From GCA-020352575 sp041635475 (GTDB lineage Bacteria; Actinomycetota; Acidimicrobiia; Spongiisociales; JAENVV01): a DNA stretch of 64,000 bases. Below, in pieces: positions 34,454 to 44,027 of this stretch (position 1 is its first letter; each line of letters begins with the position of its first letter). The translations under genes and the position numbers were made by a program. The stretch covers positions 115,725 through 179,724 of the forward strand of contig JBFKVA010000001.1 in the NCBI GenBank assembly GCA_041635475.1. Reading direction: 5' to 3'. The notes below the pieces were generated by a model. The model saw nothing but the letters and a program-made list of their open reading frames with translations. It was not told the DNA's origin and made no database searches.

Positions 34454-35820
34454 GTTCGCCCCGAGAGCGACCTCACGAGTTCGTCGGGCAGGAGGGTGAC
34501 GTCGCCAGCCCCCAGGGTGAGGACGAGGTCGCCGTCGCGCAGGTCGTCGGCGATGGCCGCCACGACGTCACCCTTGTGGGGAACGTAGCGCACGTTGGCG
34601 CCGGTTCGTAGGCGCGCGGCGTCGGCGACGAGGCGTCCGGACACACCGGGTTCGGGGTGCTCGCGCGAGCCGTAGACGTCGGTCACGACGAGCTCGTCGA
34701 CCCCGTCGAACGCCTGGCCGAACTCGCGGGCGAGCAGCCTCGTCCGTGAGTAGAGGTGGGGCTGGAAGATCGCCCAGATCCTCGACCACGACCCGGCCCG
34801 GGCGGCGCGGACCGTGGCCAGGACCTCGGTCGGGTGATGGGCGTAGTCATCGATGATCGTCACCCCGGCCACCCGGCCCCGTACCTGGAACCGACGGGCA
34901 ACACCGCCGAAACCCGCCAGGGCGGCCGCCGCCCCCGCGTAGTCGCCACCCGACTCCCCGATGAGGGCGACGGCTCCCGCCGCGTTCCTGGCCGTGTGGA
35001 GTCCCGGCCGGCCGACCCGCACCGGAAGGCGCTCCCCGCGAGGCGATCTCAACCTGAAGTCGACATGTAGTTCCGCCTCCTCCACATCCTCCACCCCCCA
35101 GGCGGCGTCGGGGTGGGTCCCGTAGGACACACCCCCGGCTCGTTCGAGGACCCGCTCCGCGCCGGGATCGTCGATACAGGCCACGACCGGGCCCTCGACT
35201 CCCCGAGCCACCTCGACGAACGCGTCCTCGAGGGCCTCGATGCTTCCGAAATGCTCGACATGGTCGGCTTCGACGTTGGTGATGACGAGGCCCCGCAGAT
35301 GGAGGGAGAGGAACGTCCGGAACGCCTCGTCGGCTTCGAGGACGAACAGCGTCGGGTCTGCGAACCCGGCGTTGGAGCCTTCGTCGACCAGCGTCCCCCC
35401 GACCACGAAGGAGGGGTGTTCGCCCACACCGCGCAGGGCGGCAACGAGCAGGGCGGTCGTCGACGTCTTGCCGTGGGTGCCGGTGGCTGCGATCGCCGGC
35501 ATGACCTCGGTGATCGCCCCGAGGAGACGGGGGCGGTCCCACACCGGGATGCCGGCGGCGGCGGCCGCCCTGAGCTCAGGGTCATGGGGAGGAACCGCCG
35601 AGGACGCCACGACGACGTCGGACCCTCCGATCGCCTGCGGACGGTGCCCGGTCCACGTCTCGACACCGACCTCTTCGAGGGCGGTGAGCGCGGGGCCACC
35701 GACGAGGTCCGACCCGGTGACCTCGTGCCCGGCCTGGGCGAGGAGACGGGCCAGGCCGCTCATGCCGGCTCCCCCGGCGCCGATGAGGTGAATCCGACGA
35801 ACGTCGTCACCGAGCAGCAT
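34450..35820 (-). CDS. murC: UDP-N-acetylmuramate--L-alanine ligase
   Basis: Adds the first amino acid of the stem peptide. The 456-residue Mur ligase has the Rossmann start IHLIGAGGAGMSGLA, the ATP loop ATGTHGKTSTTAL, and DDYAHHPTEV. A complete three-domain enzyme. It overlaps murG by 14 bases. Confidence 0.96.
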   Translation of the reverse strand: MLLGDDVRRIHLIGAGGAGMSGLARLLAQAGHEVTGSDLVGGPALTALEEVGVETWTGHRPQAIGGSDVVVASSAVPPHDPELRAAAAAGIPVWDRPRLLGAITEVMPAIAATGTHGKTSTTALLVAALRGVGEHPSFVVGGTLVDEGSNAGFADPTLFVLEADEAFRTFLSLHLRGLVITNVEADHVEHFGSIEALEDAFVEVARGVEGPVVACIDDPGAERVLERAGGVSYGTHPDAAWGVEDVEEAELHVDFRLRSPRGERLPVRVGRPGLHTARNAAGAVALIGESGGDYAGAAAALAGFGGVARRFQVRGRVAGVTIIDDYAHHPTEVLATVRAARAGSWSRIWAIFQPHLYSRTRLLAREFGQAFDGVDELVVTDVYGSREHPEPGVSGRLVADAARLRTGANVRYVPHKGDVVAAIADDLRDGDLVLTLGAGDVTLLPDELVRSLSGRT

Positions 35821-36877
35821 CGAGCAACTCCTCGGCGATGACGGCCGCCGCGTCGGGCTTCCCGATCGCGGTCGCGGCCGCGGCCATCGCCGACCGAGTG
35901 GCGGGGGAGGTCACCGTCTCGACGACGACGACGCCGAGTCGGTCGAGGTCGGCCTCGGACACGACCCGGGCCGCCCCGGCCCTTTCGAGGAACGCGGCCG
36001 AGGCCGCCTGATGCCCCCTCGAACCAAACGCCCCGGGGATGAGGATCGATGGTGTCCCGGTCGCGGTGACCTCGGCCACCATGCCCGACGCCCTCGACAC
36101 GACGAGGTCGACGGCCGCGAAAAACCACTGCATCTCATCCTCGAATCCGACAACCCGCCACGGTAGTGGGAGCGGGCCCGTGCGCTCGCGGACCCCCTCG
36201 GCGAACCGGCGTCCGGCGAGATGCAGGACCTGGACCCCGGCGGCGGCGAGGTCCTGCGCGGCCGCGATCATCGCCTCGTTGATCGGGCCCGAACCCAACG
36301 AGCCCCCGACGATGCCGACGGTCGGGCGGCCCGGCTCGAGGCCGTAGCGCTCACGTGCGGGCGCTCGCAGGGCCGGTCGGTCGAGCCGGGCGATGGCCGC
36401 CCGAATCGGGTTCCCGACGTGGACCGCCCGCCGGGCTCCCGGGGTCTCGGGGAAGGACGTGAACGTGACCTTGGCCCACCGTCCCATGACGCGGTTGGCC
36501 AAACCGGCGTGGGCGTTCTGTTCGTGGAGGTACAGCGGGATGCCCAGCCGACGGGCTGCGATCCCGGCGGGGACCGCCACGTAGCCGCCGGTGGCCAGGA
36601 GCACGCCCGCTCCCCTGGCGTGCAGTGCCTCGGCGAAGACGCGCGACGCGGCCCAGACGGAGGCGGGGATCCCAAGGTTGCGAGGAGTCAGCGAACGCTC
36701 GAGGCCGCGCACATCGGCCGACACGAGCTCGATCCCGGCGGCGGGCACGGCAGTCGCCTCGAACCGGGTCCCGCCCAGGAAGACGACGTCGGCCCGATCC
36801 CCCACCGCCTCGGCCACCGCCAGGGCCGGGAAGACGTGCCCGCCGGTGCCTCCTGCAGCCAGCGCAACAACGGTCAT
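35807..36877 (-). CDS. murG: UDP-GlcNAc--undecaprenyl-PP-MurNAc-pentapeptide transferase
   Basis: Makes lipid II from lipid I at the inner face of the membrane. The 356-residue GT28 enzyme has LAAGGTGGHVFPALAVA and LATGGYVAVPAGIAA, and IVGGSLGS for the phosphate. The acceptor segment reads SRASGMVAEVTATGTPSILIP then GHQAASA; the usual HQxxNA is altered to HQAASA. The ATG at 36877 overlaps the ftsW stop (ATGA). Confidence 0.94.
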   Translation of the reverse strand: MTVVALAAGGTGGHVFPALAVAEAVGDRADVVFLGGTRFEATAVPAAGIELVSADVRGLERSLTPRNLGIPASVWAASRVFAEALHARGAGVLLATGGYVAVPAGIAARRLGIPLYLHEQNAHAGLANRVMGRWAKVTFTSFPETPGARRAVHVGNPIRAAIARLDRPALRAPARERYGLEPGRPTVGIVGGSLGSGPINEAMIAAAQDLAAAGVQVLHLAGRRFAEGVRERTGPLPLPWRVVGFEDEMQWFFAAVDLVVSRASGMVAEVTATGTPSILIPGAFGSRGHQAASAAFLERAGAARVVSEADLDRLGVVVVETVTSPATRSAMAAAATAIGKPDAAAVIAEELLDAAR

Positions 36878-38043
36878 CGCCCTCGACCGGAGACGCCGTG
36901 GGCGGCGATGTTGAGCAGGACGCCCACGGCCCCCATGGTCATGATGAGCGAGCTCCCTCCCCAGGACACGAAGGGGAGGGTCATCCCGGTGATGGGGATG
37001 ATCCCGGTGACACCGCCGATGTTCACGAAGGCCTGGACACCCAGCCACGTCGTGATCCCGGCCGCCACCATGGTGCCGAATCGATCGGGTGCCCGCATGG
37101 CGATGGCCACTCCCAGCAGGGTGAGGGCGGCGAACAGCGAGACCACGAACACCGCGCCGGCGAACCCCAGTTCCTCGCCGATGATCGAGAAGATGAAGTC
37201 GGTGTGAGCGTTGGGCAGGTAGTCCCAGCGGGATCGGCTCGTTCCCAGCCCCACCCCGGTGGGGCCGCCCGATCCGAGGGCCAGGAGGGACTGGTTGAGG
37301 TGGTAGGCGATGCCGCTCGTGTCGACGCCGGGGTTGAGCCAGGCGCTCACCCGGGCCAAGCGGTACGGAGCGACGACGGCCAGCAGGGCAGCCGCCGCCA
37401 TCCCTCCCAGGCTGAAGAGCCCCACCGACCACAGGGGCGCCCGCGAGGTGAACAGGACACCAAACGCGATCGCCCCGATGAGGACGGTCGTTCCCAGGTC
37501 GGGCTGGGCCATGACGAGGACTGCCACCAGGCCCACCACGACGAGCAGGGGGGTGAACACATGTCCGAACTCCCCGAGTTCGCCCCGTTCCTCCTTGCGG
37601 GCGTAGAGGGAAGCGAGGAGGACCACCACCCCGAACTTGGCGATCTCCGAGGGTTGCACGTCGATGATCCCGAGGTCGATCCACCGCGAGGAACCGCCGG
37701 CGCTGCGCCCCATGAACAGGACGAGGACGAGGCCTGCCATGGAGACGGCCCATATGACACCCGCCAGGCGCCGGTAGGCACGGTACGGGACGCGGGCGGT
37801 GAGCAGCATGACGATGACACCGATCCCGACGGCGATCGCTTGGCGCATCCAATGCGACAGAATCGCTCCATCGGTCTCGGCCGCCATGACCGACGACGCC
37901 GACAGGGTGGCACCGAGCCCGATCACGAGGAGGACCCCGACCACCGATTGGAGGAAGATCCGGGTGCGGTGGTTGGCTTCGGCGTTCACCGCCGACGACT
38001 TGGCCGCCGTTCGCCGGGTGGAGATCGAGGTGACAGAGCTCAT
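36874..38043 (-). CDS. ftsW: Septal peptidoglycan glycosyltransferase FtsW (SEDS family)
   Basis: Polymerises lipid II at the septum together with the class B PBP. The 389-residue protein has about ten membrane segments and the SEDS motifs RSAGGSSRWIDLG, QPSEIAKFG, MAQPDLGTT, and NAHTDFIFSIIGEELGF. The catalytic-type aspartate lies in the large loop after SAWLNPGVDTSG. It overlaps murD and murG by 4 bases. Confidence 0.95.
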   Translation of the reverse strand: MSSVTSISTRRTAAKSSAVNAEANHRTRIFLQSVVGVLLVIGLGATLSASSVMAAETDGAILSHWMRQAIAVGIGVIVMLLTARVPYRAYRRLAGVIWAVSMAGLVLVLFMGRSAGGSSRWIDLGIIDVQPSEIAKFGVVVLLASLYARKEERGELGEFGHVFTPLLVVVGLVAVLVMAQPDLGTTVLIGAIAFGVLFTSRAPLWSVGLFSLGGMAAAALLAVVAPYRLARVSAWLNPGVDTSGIAYHLNQSLLALGSGGPTGVGLGTSRSRWDYLPNAHTDFIFSIIGEELGFAGAVFVVSLFAALTLLGVAIAMRAPDRFGTMVAAGITTWLGVQAFVNIGGVTGIIPITGMTLPFVSWGGSSLIMTMGAVGVLLNIAAHGVSGRGR

Positions 38044-39317
38044 GCGTCGTCCTGCATCATGCCGCGAACCGCCTCGATGAACGCGTCACCTCGGTCGACG
38101 TAGGAGGCGAACATGTCGAAGCTGGCACAACCGGGGGCCAGGAGCACGACGTCGCCCGGCTGGGCCAGCGCCCGCGCCCGCACGACCGCCTCGACCATCG
38201 TGGACGCCACCGGCAGCGACGGGTCGACCGCGGCCAGCTCGCCACTCGCTTCCCCGATCCCGACAGCGGCCCGGAGGGTCGGCTCGGCCAGGAGGGGCGC
38301 CAGGTCGAGTCCCTTGTTGCGCCCACCAAGAATCGCCACCACCGAGGGGAAGGCCCGGATGGCCGAGGCGGCGGCATGGGGGTTGGTGGCCTTGGAGTCG
38401 TTGACGTAGGTGACACCATCCACTTCGCCGACGATCTCGCGTCGATGGCGACCCGGGTGGAACGCTGCCACCACCGTGCGGATCCCGTCCTCGGTGGCCC
38501 CCAGGGCCACCGCAGCCGCAGCGGCGGCCGCCAGGTCGAGGCCGTAGGCGTCATCGACCGGGGGGATGACGGCGGCCGGGATGACGAACTCGCCGACCTC
38601 GAGCCCGGCCGGGGAGAACCCCACGCCTCCGTCCGGGACCCTCCGACCCGAGGCGGGGATGGTCGTGGCCCGGGAGGAGGCGGCGACGAGAGAGGCCTCG
38701 GGGTCGTCGGCGGCGTAGACGAGTGTGTCCTGGGGTCCCTGATGCTCCGTGACCCGGGCCTTGGCAGCTGCATACCTGGCGAACGTGCCGTGCCAGTCGA
38801 GGTGGTCGTCCGCAATGTCGAGGAGGACCGCCACCTCGGCATGGAAGCGATCGATGAACCGCAGCTGGAAGCTCGACGCTTCAACGACGAGGACGTCCAC
38901 GTCCAGGTCCTCGGCGTCACACAGGGCGGTACCGATGTTGCCGACCGCGGCCGATCGCAGGCCTGAAGCTCGCAGCATGTCGTCGATGAGCGTCGTCACG
39001 GTGGTCTTGCCGTTGGTGCCTGTCACGGCCGCCATCGGCACATCGAGGACGGTCGACGCCAGTTCGATCTCGGACCACACCGGGATCCCTGCTCGCAGGG
39101 CCGCGGTGATCGGCTCCCCGTGCTCGGGGAACCCGGGGCTGGCCACGACGAGGGTGACGTCGACGAGGAGGTCGTCGACCCAGTCGCCGGAGATCACGGG
39201 GAGACCCTCGACCGCGCCGTGCACGGAACGGTCGTAGACCCGGGCCGACACACCGCGGCGACCGAGGAACCGGACGATGGCCGAGCCGGACACCCCGGCC
39301 CCGAGGACGAGGATCAC
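38040..39317 (-). CDS. murD: UDP-N-acetylmuramoyl-L-alanine--D-glutamate ligase
   Basis: Adds D-Glu to the stem peptide. The 425-residue Mur ligase has VLGAGVSGSAIVRFL, the ATP loop VTGTNGKTTVTTL, and DDHLDWHG and NDSKATNPHA. The GTG at 39317 overlaps the mraY stop (GTGA); the longer start runs into mraY. Length is slightly short for MurD but all motifs are present. Confidence 0.95.
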   Translation of the reverse strand: MILVLGAGVSGSAIVRFLGRRGVSARVYDRSVHGAVEGLPVISGDWVDDLLVDVTLVVASPGFPEHGEPITAALRAGIPVWSEIELASTVLDVPMAAVTGTNGKTTVTTLIDDMLRASGLRSAAVGNIGTALCDAEDLDVDVLVVEASSFQLRFIDRFHAEVAVLLDIADDHLDWHGTFARYAAAKARVTEHQGPQDTLVYAADDPEASLVAASSRATTIPASGRRVPDGGVGFSPAGLEVGEFVIPAAVIPPVDDAYGLDLAAAAAAAVALGATEDGIRTVVAAFHPGRHRREIVGEVDGVTYVNDSKATNPHAAASAIRAFPSVVAILGGRNKGLDLAPLLAEPTLRAAVGIGEASGELAAVDPSLPVASTMVEAVVRARALAQPGDVVLLAPGCASFDMFASYVDRGDAFIEAVRGMMQDDA

Positions 39318-40384
39318 AGGATGCCGCCCGAGTTGACGATGAAGTCGCCGTAGAAGGCCCCGAGCCCGAGGGCCACGCACAGAGCGGCGATGATCCAGAA
39401 CCGGACGATGATCGTGGTCTCGGGCCACCCTCGGAGTTCAAACGCATGGTGGATGGGAGTCATGCGGAAGATGCGTCGCCCGAAGCCGCGGAACGCTATG
39501 ACCTGGAGGATGACCGTGATCGTCTCCCACACGAACAACCCGCCGATGAGCACGAGGAGGAGGTGGGTGTTGGTGAGGAGGGCGAGGGACGCCAGGCTGC
39601 CTCCCAGGGCCTGGGAGCCGACGTCTCCCATGAAGATGCGAGCCGGTGCCGCGTTCCACCAGAGGAACCCCAGCGTGGCGGCGAAGAGCGCGGCCGCGAA
39701 CCGGGCGAGGTCTATGGCGCTGAGGTCGAGGGCGAGTTCGGTCCCGTAGAACCCGGCGTTGCGGAACATCCAGTACGTGATGATGGAGTAGGCGCCGAAC
39801 GACAGGGCCCCGGACCCGGCGACGAGCCCGTCGAGGCCGTCGGCGAGGTTCACCGCGTTGGCGACCCCCGTGAGCATGAAGAGCACGAGGAGCGCGAACA
39901 CGACGACGGGCAGGGAGATCCCGAGGGGACGCACGAAACCGATGGTGGCCGGGACCCCGGCCGCCACCGCGCCCCAGGTGAAGAGGCCGGCGACCACGAG
40001 CTGCCCGCCGAACTTGGCCCGCTTGTTCAAACCGAGATTGCGTTCGGCCCGCACCTTGGAGAGGTCGTCGAGGAACCCGATGAGGCCCATGCCGAGGAAC
40101 GCGAACAGCGCGAGGAGTCCGCCGGGGGACGCCGAGCGCAGGGTCACCTCGAAGCCGACGCCGGAGGTGAACAGGGACACGTGGGACACGGCGTACCCGA
40201 CGGTGACGGCCACGATCATGACGAGGCCGCCCATCGTGGGGGTTCCGTGTTTGTGGAGGTGACCCTCGACCTCCTCCCTGATGAACTGGCCGATGTTGTG
40301 GGCGCGGAGGAACCGGATGGCCAGTGGGGTGACGAGGACGGTGACCACGAAGGACACCGCGGCAGCGACGAGCATTGAAATCAT
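39314..40384 (-). CDS. mraY: Phospho-N-acetylmuramoyl-pentapeptide transferase
   Basis: Membrane enzyme that makes lipid I. The 356-residue protein has about ten helices, HKHGTPTMGGLVM, FLDDLSKVR with the paired aspartates, NLADGLDGLVAG and MGDVGSQALGG, and TPIHHAFELRGWPE near the end. It overlaps murE by 4 bases; murF, which normally lies between them, is absent. Confidence 0.96.
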   Translation of the reverse strand: MISMLVAAAVSFVVTVLVTPLAIRFLRAHNIGQFIREEVEGHLHKHGTPTMGGLVMIVAVTVGYAVSHVSLFTSGVGFEVTLRSASPGGLLALFAFLGMGLIGFLDDLSKVRAERNLGLNKRAKFGGQLVVAGLFTWGAVAAGVPATIGFVRPLGISLPVVVFALLVLFMLTGVANAVNLADGLDGLVAGSGALSFGAYSIITYWMFRNAGFYGTELALDLSAIDLARFAAALFAATLGFLWWNAAPARIFMGDVGSQALGGSLASLALLTNTHLLLVLIGGLFVWETITVILQVIAFRGFGRRIFRMTPIHHAFELRGWPETTIIVRFWIIAALCVALGLGAFYGDFIVNSGGIL

Positions 40385-41802
40385 CGATGCATCTCCTCGA
40401 GAATCGACCGGGCAACGTCCGAGTCGTCGAACGGGATGGTACGACCTGCCACCTCTTGGGTCGTCTCGTGGCCCTTGCCGAGGATGAGGACGGTGTCACC
40501 GCTGCCGGCCAACCCCAGGGCGCCCTCGATGGCGGCCCGCCGGTCGGGTTCCTCGATGACGTCGGCGTTCCCTCCCTCGGTGCCGGCCCGAAGCTGGGCG
40601 ATGATGCCCGAGGGGTCCTCCCACCGGGGGTTGTCGGAGGTGAGCACGACGACGTCCGCCGCCGCCGCGGCTCTGCCCATCGGCTGTCGTTTCTCGCGGT
40701 CTCGGTCCCCCCCGGCGCCGAGGACCACTATCACCCGTCCGGGGGTGAGGTCGCGGGCCGACGCGATGACCGCTGCCACGCTCTCGGGTCCGTGGGCGTA
40801 GTCGACGATCACCGCGAAGTCCTGTCGGGCGTCGATCGGTTCGAACCGACCCGGCACCTTCGGTGCCTCGGCCAGGCCGGCGGCGATCACACTCGGCTCG
40901 ATTCCGATGACCATGGCGAGGCCGGCTGCCACGAGGCAGTTCTCGACCATGAACCTGCCACCCATCGGCAGCATGACGGGAACGGCCACTCCCCCAAGGT
41001 GGAGGTCGAAGGAGGTCGAGTCGATGGTGGTGTCCACGTTGGAGGCGAGGACGTCGTGTCCCACTTCCAGGGACGAGTAGCGGTCGGCCAGGCGCTGCCC
41101 GTGGGGGTCACCGACGTTGATGACCCGGGTCTCGCATCGATCGAACAGGCGGGCCTTGGTCTCGAAGTAGTCGTCAAGGTCCCGATGGAAGTCGAGGTGG
41201 TCGCGGGAGAGGTTCGTGAACCCGACGGCTGCGAACCGCACCCCGTCGACCCGGTGGAGCGCCAGGGCGTGGCTCGACACCTCGAGTGCGACGGAGTCGA
41301 CGCCGTCGTCACGCAAGGACGCCAGGAGGCGGTGAAGGTCCGACGCCTCCGGTGTCGTCCTCGGGAGCGGTTGCCGGAGACCTCCCCGAACCACCCCCGT
41401 CGTGCCGATGCAGACGGGGCTGTAACCGGCCGCCTGCAGGATCGAGGAGACGAGGTAGCTCACGCTCGTCTTGCCGTTGGTGCCGGTCACCCCGATCACC
41501 GTCAGGTGGTCGCTGGGACGCCCGTGGACGAGGTGGGCAAGCGGACCCAAGGCCCGGCGGGTGTCCTCGACGACGACCTGGGGCACGTCCGTGTCGACGA
41601 CCCGGGTCACGCAGGCTGCACTCCCCGCCGGGAGGTCGCCGACGAAGTCGTGGCCGTCGACACTGGCGCCCTCCACGGCCACGAAGAGCGATCCCGCCGT
41701 GGCCGACCGGCTGTCGTGTGTGACGTCGGTGATGGTCACGTCCGGGTGGCCGACGATGGTCCCGGCCACCTCCTTGGCGAGGCGGACCAACTGCTCAGGC
41801 AT
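40381..41802 (-). CDS. murE: UDP-MurNAc-tripeptide ligase (meso-diaminopimelate adding)
   Basis: Adds the third stem-peptide residue. The 473-residue protein has HDSRSATAGSLFVAV, the ATP loop VTGTNGKTSVSYL, TTPEASDLHRLLA and NLSRDHLDFH. SDNPRWEDP is the DNPR-type motif found in enzymes specific for meso-diaminopimelate. The ATG at 41802 overlaps the PBP stop by 8 bases and is preferred to a TTG at 41817. The motif predicts DAP-type peptidoglycan. Confidence 0.94.
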   Translation of the reverse strand: MPEQLVRLAKEVAGTIVGHPDVTITDVTHDSRSATAGSLFVAVEGASVDGHDFVGDLPAGSAACVTRVVDTDVPQVVVEDTRRALGPLAHLVHGRPSDHLTVIGVTGTNGKTSVSYLVSSILQAAGYSPVCIGTTGVVRGGLRQPLPRTTPEASDLHRLLASLRDDGVDSVALEVSSHALALHRVDGVRFAAVGFTNLSRDHLDFHRDLDDYFETKARLFDRCETRVINVGDPHGQRLADRYSSLEVGHDVLASNVDTTIDSTSFDLHLGGVAVPVMLPMGGRFMVENCLVAAGLAMVIGIEPSVIAAGLAEAPKVPGRFEPIDARQDFAVIVDYAHGPESVAAVIASARDLTPGRVIVVLGAGGDRDREKRQPMGRAAAAADVVVLTSDNPRWEDPSGIIAQLRAGTEGGNADVIEEPDRRAAIEGALGLAGSGDTVLILGKGHETTQEVAGRTIPFDDSDVARSILEEMHR

Positions 41803-43504
41803 CCGGCTCGACGCCAAGGGCGTGGAGCGCCTTGAGCATCACCTCGGAGAACACGGGAGCGGCGGCCTGTCCGCCGAAGTAGCCGTCGATCGGCTCCTCG
41901 ATGAGGACCGCCACGACGAGGCGGGGATCGTCGATGGGCGCCATGCCGATGAACGAGGCCATGAAGCGATCTTCCTGGTACTGCCCGTCCTCGTAGACGC
42001 GCGAGGTCCCGGTCTTGCCCCCCACGGCGTACCCGTCGACGGCGGCCGCCTTGCCGGTGCCGCGCTCGGACTCGACCACCCCCCGCAGCAGCGACCGCAT
42101 GGTGGTTGCCACGGATTCGTCGAGGACACGCCGCCTCGTCACCTCCGGCACCGTTGTGCCGTCCGGGCCGTGGACCTCCGCCACGAAGTGGGGCTGGACC
42201 CACTCCCCCCCGTTGGCCACGACACCGAACGCCGTCGCCATCTGCAGGAGGGAGGCGTTGACGGCGTACCCGATGGCCGCCGACGGCCCGCACGTCGTGC
42301 AGCTCGGATCCATGTTCACCTGCCCCGCCGGCTCACCGGAGTAGTCGACGCCGCTGGCCGCACCGAAGCCGAAGGACTCGAGATAGGCGGCGTGCGAGGC
42401 GAAACCGAGGCGGCCCTGAACGAGGATGGTCCCGACGTTGGACGAACGGGTGACGATGTCACGAACCGACATGACCTCTGTCTCGGTTCGGTACACGTCG
42501 ACGAATCGCCACGGGTCGTCGGGCCGTTTCGGGTCCTCGAACTCGATGAATGGGGCGACCGTGAACTGGTGTTCGGGAGTGACGACGCCTTCTTGGAGGG
42601 CGGCCGAGATGGTGACGAGCTTCATGGTCGACCCCGGCTCGAACAACGACCGCACGGCCATGTTCTCCATGCGTCGCAGAAGGGAGTCGGGGTCGAGGGA
42701 TCCACGGTCGTTGGGATCGAAACCGGGGGTCACGACGAGGGAGAGGATCTCACCGGTGTCGGGGTCGAGGATGACGACGGCGCATCGCTTGCCGCGGGTT
42801 CGTTCCAGGGCGCTGGCGCATGCCTGTTCCGACACGGTGTTGAGCGAGAGGTCGATCGTGGTCACCAGGTCGAGGCCGGGCTCCCCCTCCACCTCGACGA
42901 TGTCCCCGTGGAGGATCGTGACCCCTTTGAGGCTCGCCTCGTACTGCACGTAGCCCTTGCGTCCCGTGAGCTGCTCGTCGTACTCGTACTCGAGACCCTC
43001 GATCCCCTCACCGTCGACGTCGACGAACCCCACCACATGGCCGGCGGCCGAGCCCGCCGGGTAGACCCGCATTGGTTCGGCAACCCCGGCGATGCCGGGG
43101 AGGTCGAGGGCGAGCGCTCGTTCGGCCGCGGCCGGCTCGACCTGGCGCTTGATGAACACGAAGTTCGTGTCCTTCTGCAGCTTCTCCTGCACCTCGGACG
43201 CCGGAATCCCCAAGGCGCCGGCAAGGGCCAGGGACGTCCCCACGACGTCCTCCACCTGATGGGGATGGGCGTAGATCGAGGTCGCGTCGATCGTGAAGGC
43301 AAGGACCCGACCCTCACGGTCGTAGATGGTGCCCCGGCGCGGAGAGAGTTCAACGGTGCGGAGGCGCTGGGCGAGGCCCTCTTCCTGGTACTCGGCGGCG
43401 CGTACGACCTGGATGTCGAAGAGTCGGACGGTGACTGCCGCCCACACGAGGGTCAAGGCCAGGCCGAGGACGAGGAGGCGTCGCTCGCCGGGACGTCTGG
43501 CCAT
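41795..43504 (-). CDS. ftsI: Class B penicillin-binding protein (FtsI/PBP3)
   Basis: Septal transpeptidase. The 569-residue protein has one N-terminal membrane helix (about residues 10-27), the PBP dimerisation domain (RRGTIYDREGRVLAF), and the transpeptidase motifs FEPGSTMKLVT (SxxK), RSSNVGT (SxN) and GGKTGTS (KTG). No PASTA repeats follow. The start is uncertain: the ATG at 43504 lies just before the membrane helix, while a GTG at 43615 would add a 37-residue Pro/Arg-rich cytoplasmic tail and fill most of the 127-base gap after ftsL. Confidence 0.94.
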   Translation of the reverse strand: MARRPGERRLLVLGLALTLVWAAVTVRLFDIQVVRAAEYQEEGLAQRLRTVELSPRRGTIYDREGRVLAFTIDATSIYAHPHQVEDVVGTSLALAGALGIPASEVQEKLQKDTNFVFIKRQVEPAAAERALALDLPGIAGVAEPMRVYPAGSAAGHVVGFVDVDGEGIEGLEYEYDEQLTGRKGYVQYEASLKGVTILHGDIVEVEGEPGLDLVTTIDLSLNTVSEQACASALERTRGKRCAVVILDPDTGEILSLVVTPGFDPNDRGSLDPDSLLRRMENMAVRSLFEPGSTMKLVTISAALQEGVVTPEHQFTVAPFIEFEDPKRPDDPWRFVDVYRTETEVMSVRDIVTRSSNVGTILVQGRLGFASHAAYLESFGFGAASGVDYSGEPAGQVNMDPSCTTCGPSAAIGYAVNASLLQMATAFGVVANGGEWVQPHFVAEVHGPDGTTVPEVTRRRVLDESVATTMRSLLRGVVESERGTGKAAAVDGYAVGGKTGTSRVYEDGQYQEDRFMASFIGMAPIDDPRLVVAVLIEEPIDGYFGGQAAAPVFSEVMLKALHALGVEPDA

Positions 43505-43631
43505 GGTCAGGTCGTCGGCCGGGGCTCGGCACCTGGGGTTGCCACGGTCGGGCGATGGGGAAGCACGCCGGTTCCGCGGGGGATCATCGTCAGGGTCGGC
43601 CCACCCGTCGCACACCCGGGCCGATGGCCCC

Positions 43632-44027
43632 TCATGGTGATGCCGTCACGAGTTCCGCGGTCCATGTCGTCTCCGCAGGCGTGTGCACACCGGGAGCGAC
43701 GAGGGTCTCGAGGCGAATGGTTGGGATCTCCATGCCGAGCAACTCCGCTTCCCGTGCGATTCTCTTGGGGGACCGCAGCCGTGCGATCTCGAGGCGCAAT
43801 GTATCGGAGTGGGCCTCCGCGACGGCGACTTGTGCCCGCAGCTGGGAGAGCTCGACGGCCTGGGCGTTGAGGGAGCTCTGGGAGTACACGACCCCCAGGA
43901 ACCCGATGGCGAGCATGAGGACGTAGATGGCCCAGGGTGCCATCACCGTGCGGGGCAGCCGGGCCCGACCCTTGACGACGGTGAGACCCGAGAACCCGGG
44001 TGTGCGAACGGCGGTGCGGGCGGTCAT
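43632..44027 (-). CDS. ftsL: FtsL-like divisome protein
   Basis: A 131-residue bitopic protein: basic N-terminus, one membrane helix at about residues 28-47 (MAPWAIYVLMLAIGFLGVVY), then a short coiled coil (LNAQAVELSQLRAQVAVAEAHS) and IARLRSPKRIAREAELLGM. Sequence conservation in FtsL is low; the call rests on topology and on position between rsmH and the PBP. The ATG overlaps the rsmH stop (ATGA). Confidence 0.85.
   Translation of the reverse strand: MTARTAVRTPGFSGLTVVKGRARLPRTVMAPWAIYVLMLAIGFLGVVYSQSSLNAQAVELSQLRAQVAVAEAHSDTLRLEIARLRSPKRIAREAELLGMEIPTIRLETLVAPGVHTPAETTWTAELVTASP

Noticed and set aside
40381..41802. murF hidden as a fusion with murE
   Set aside because: The protein has one Mur ligase ATP loop and normal MurE length, so there is no second ligase domain.
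43505..43631. A separate small gene between ftsL and the PBP
   Set aside because: The 127-base gap has only Pro/Arg-rich shadow frames. It is either non-coding or an N-terminal extension of the PBP from the GTG at 43615.
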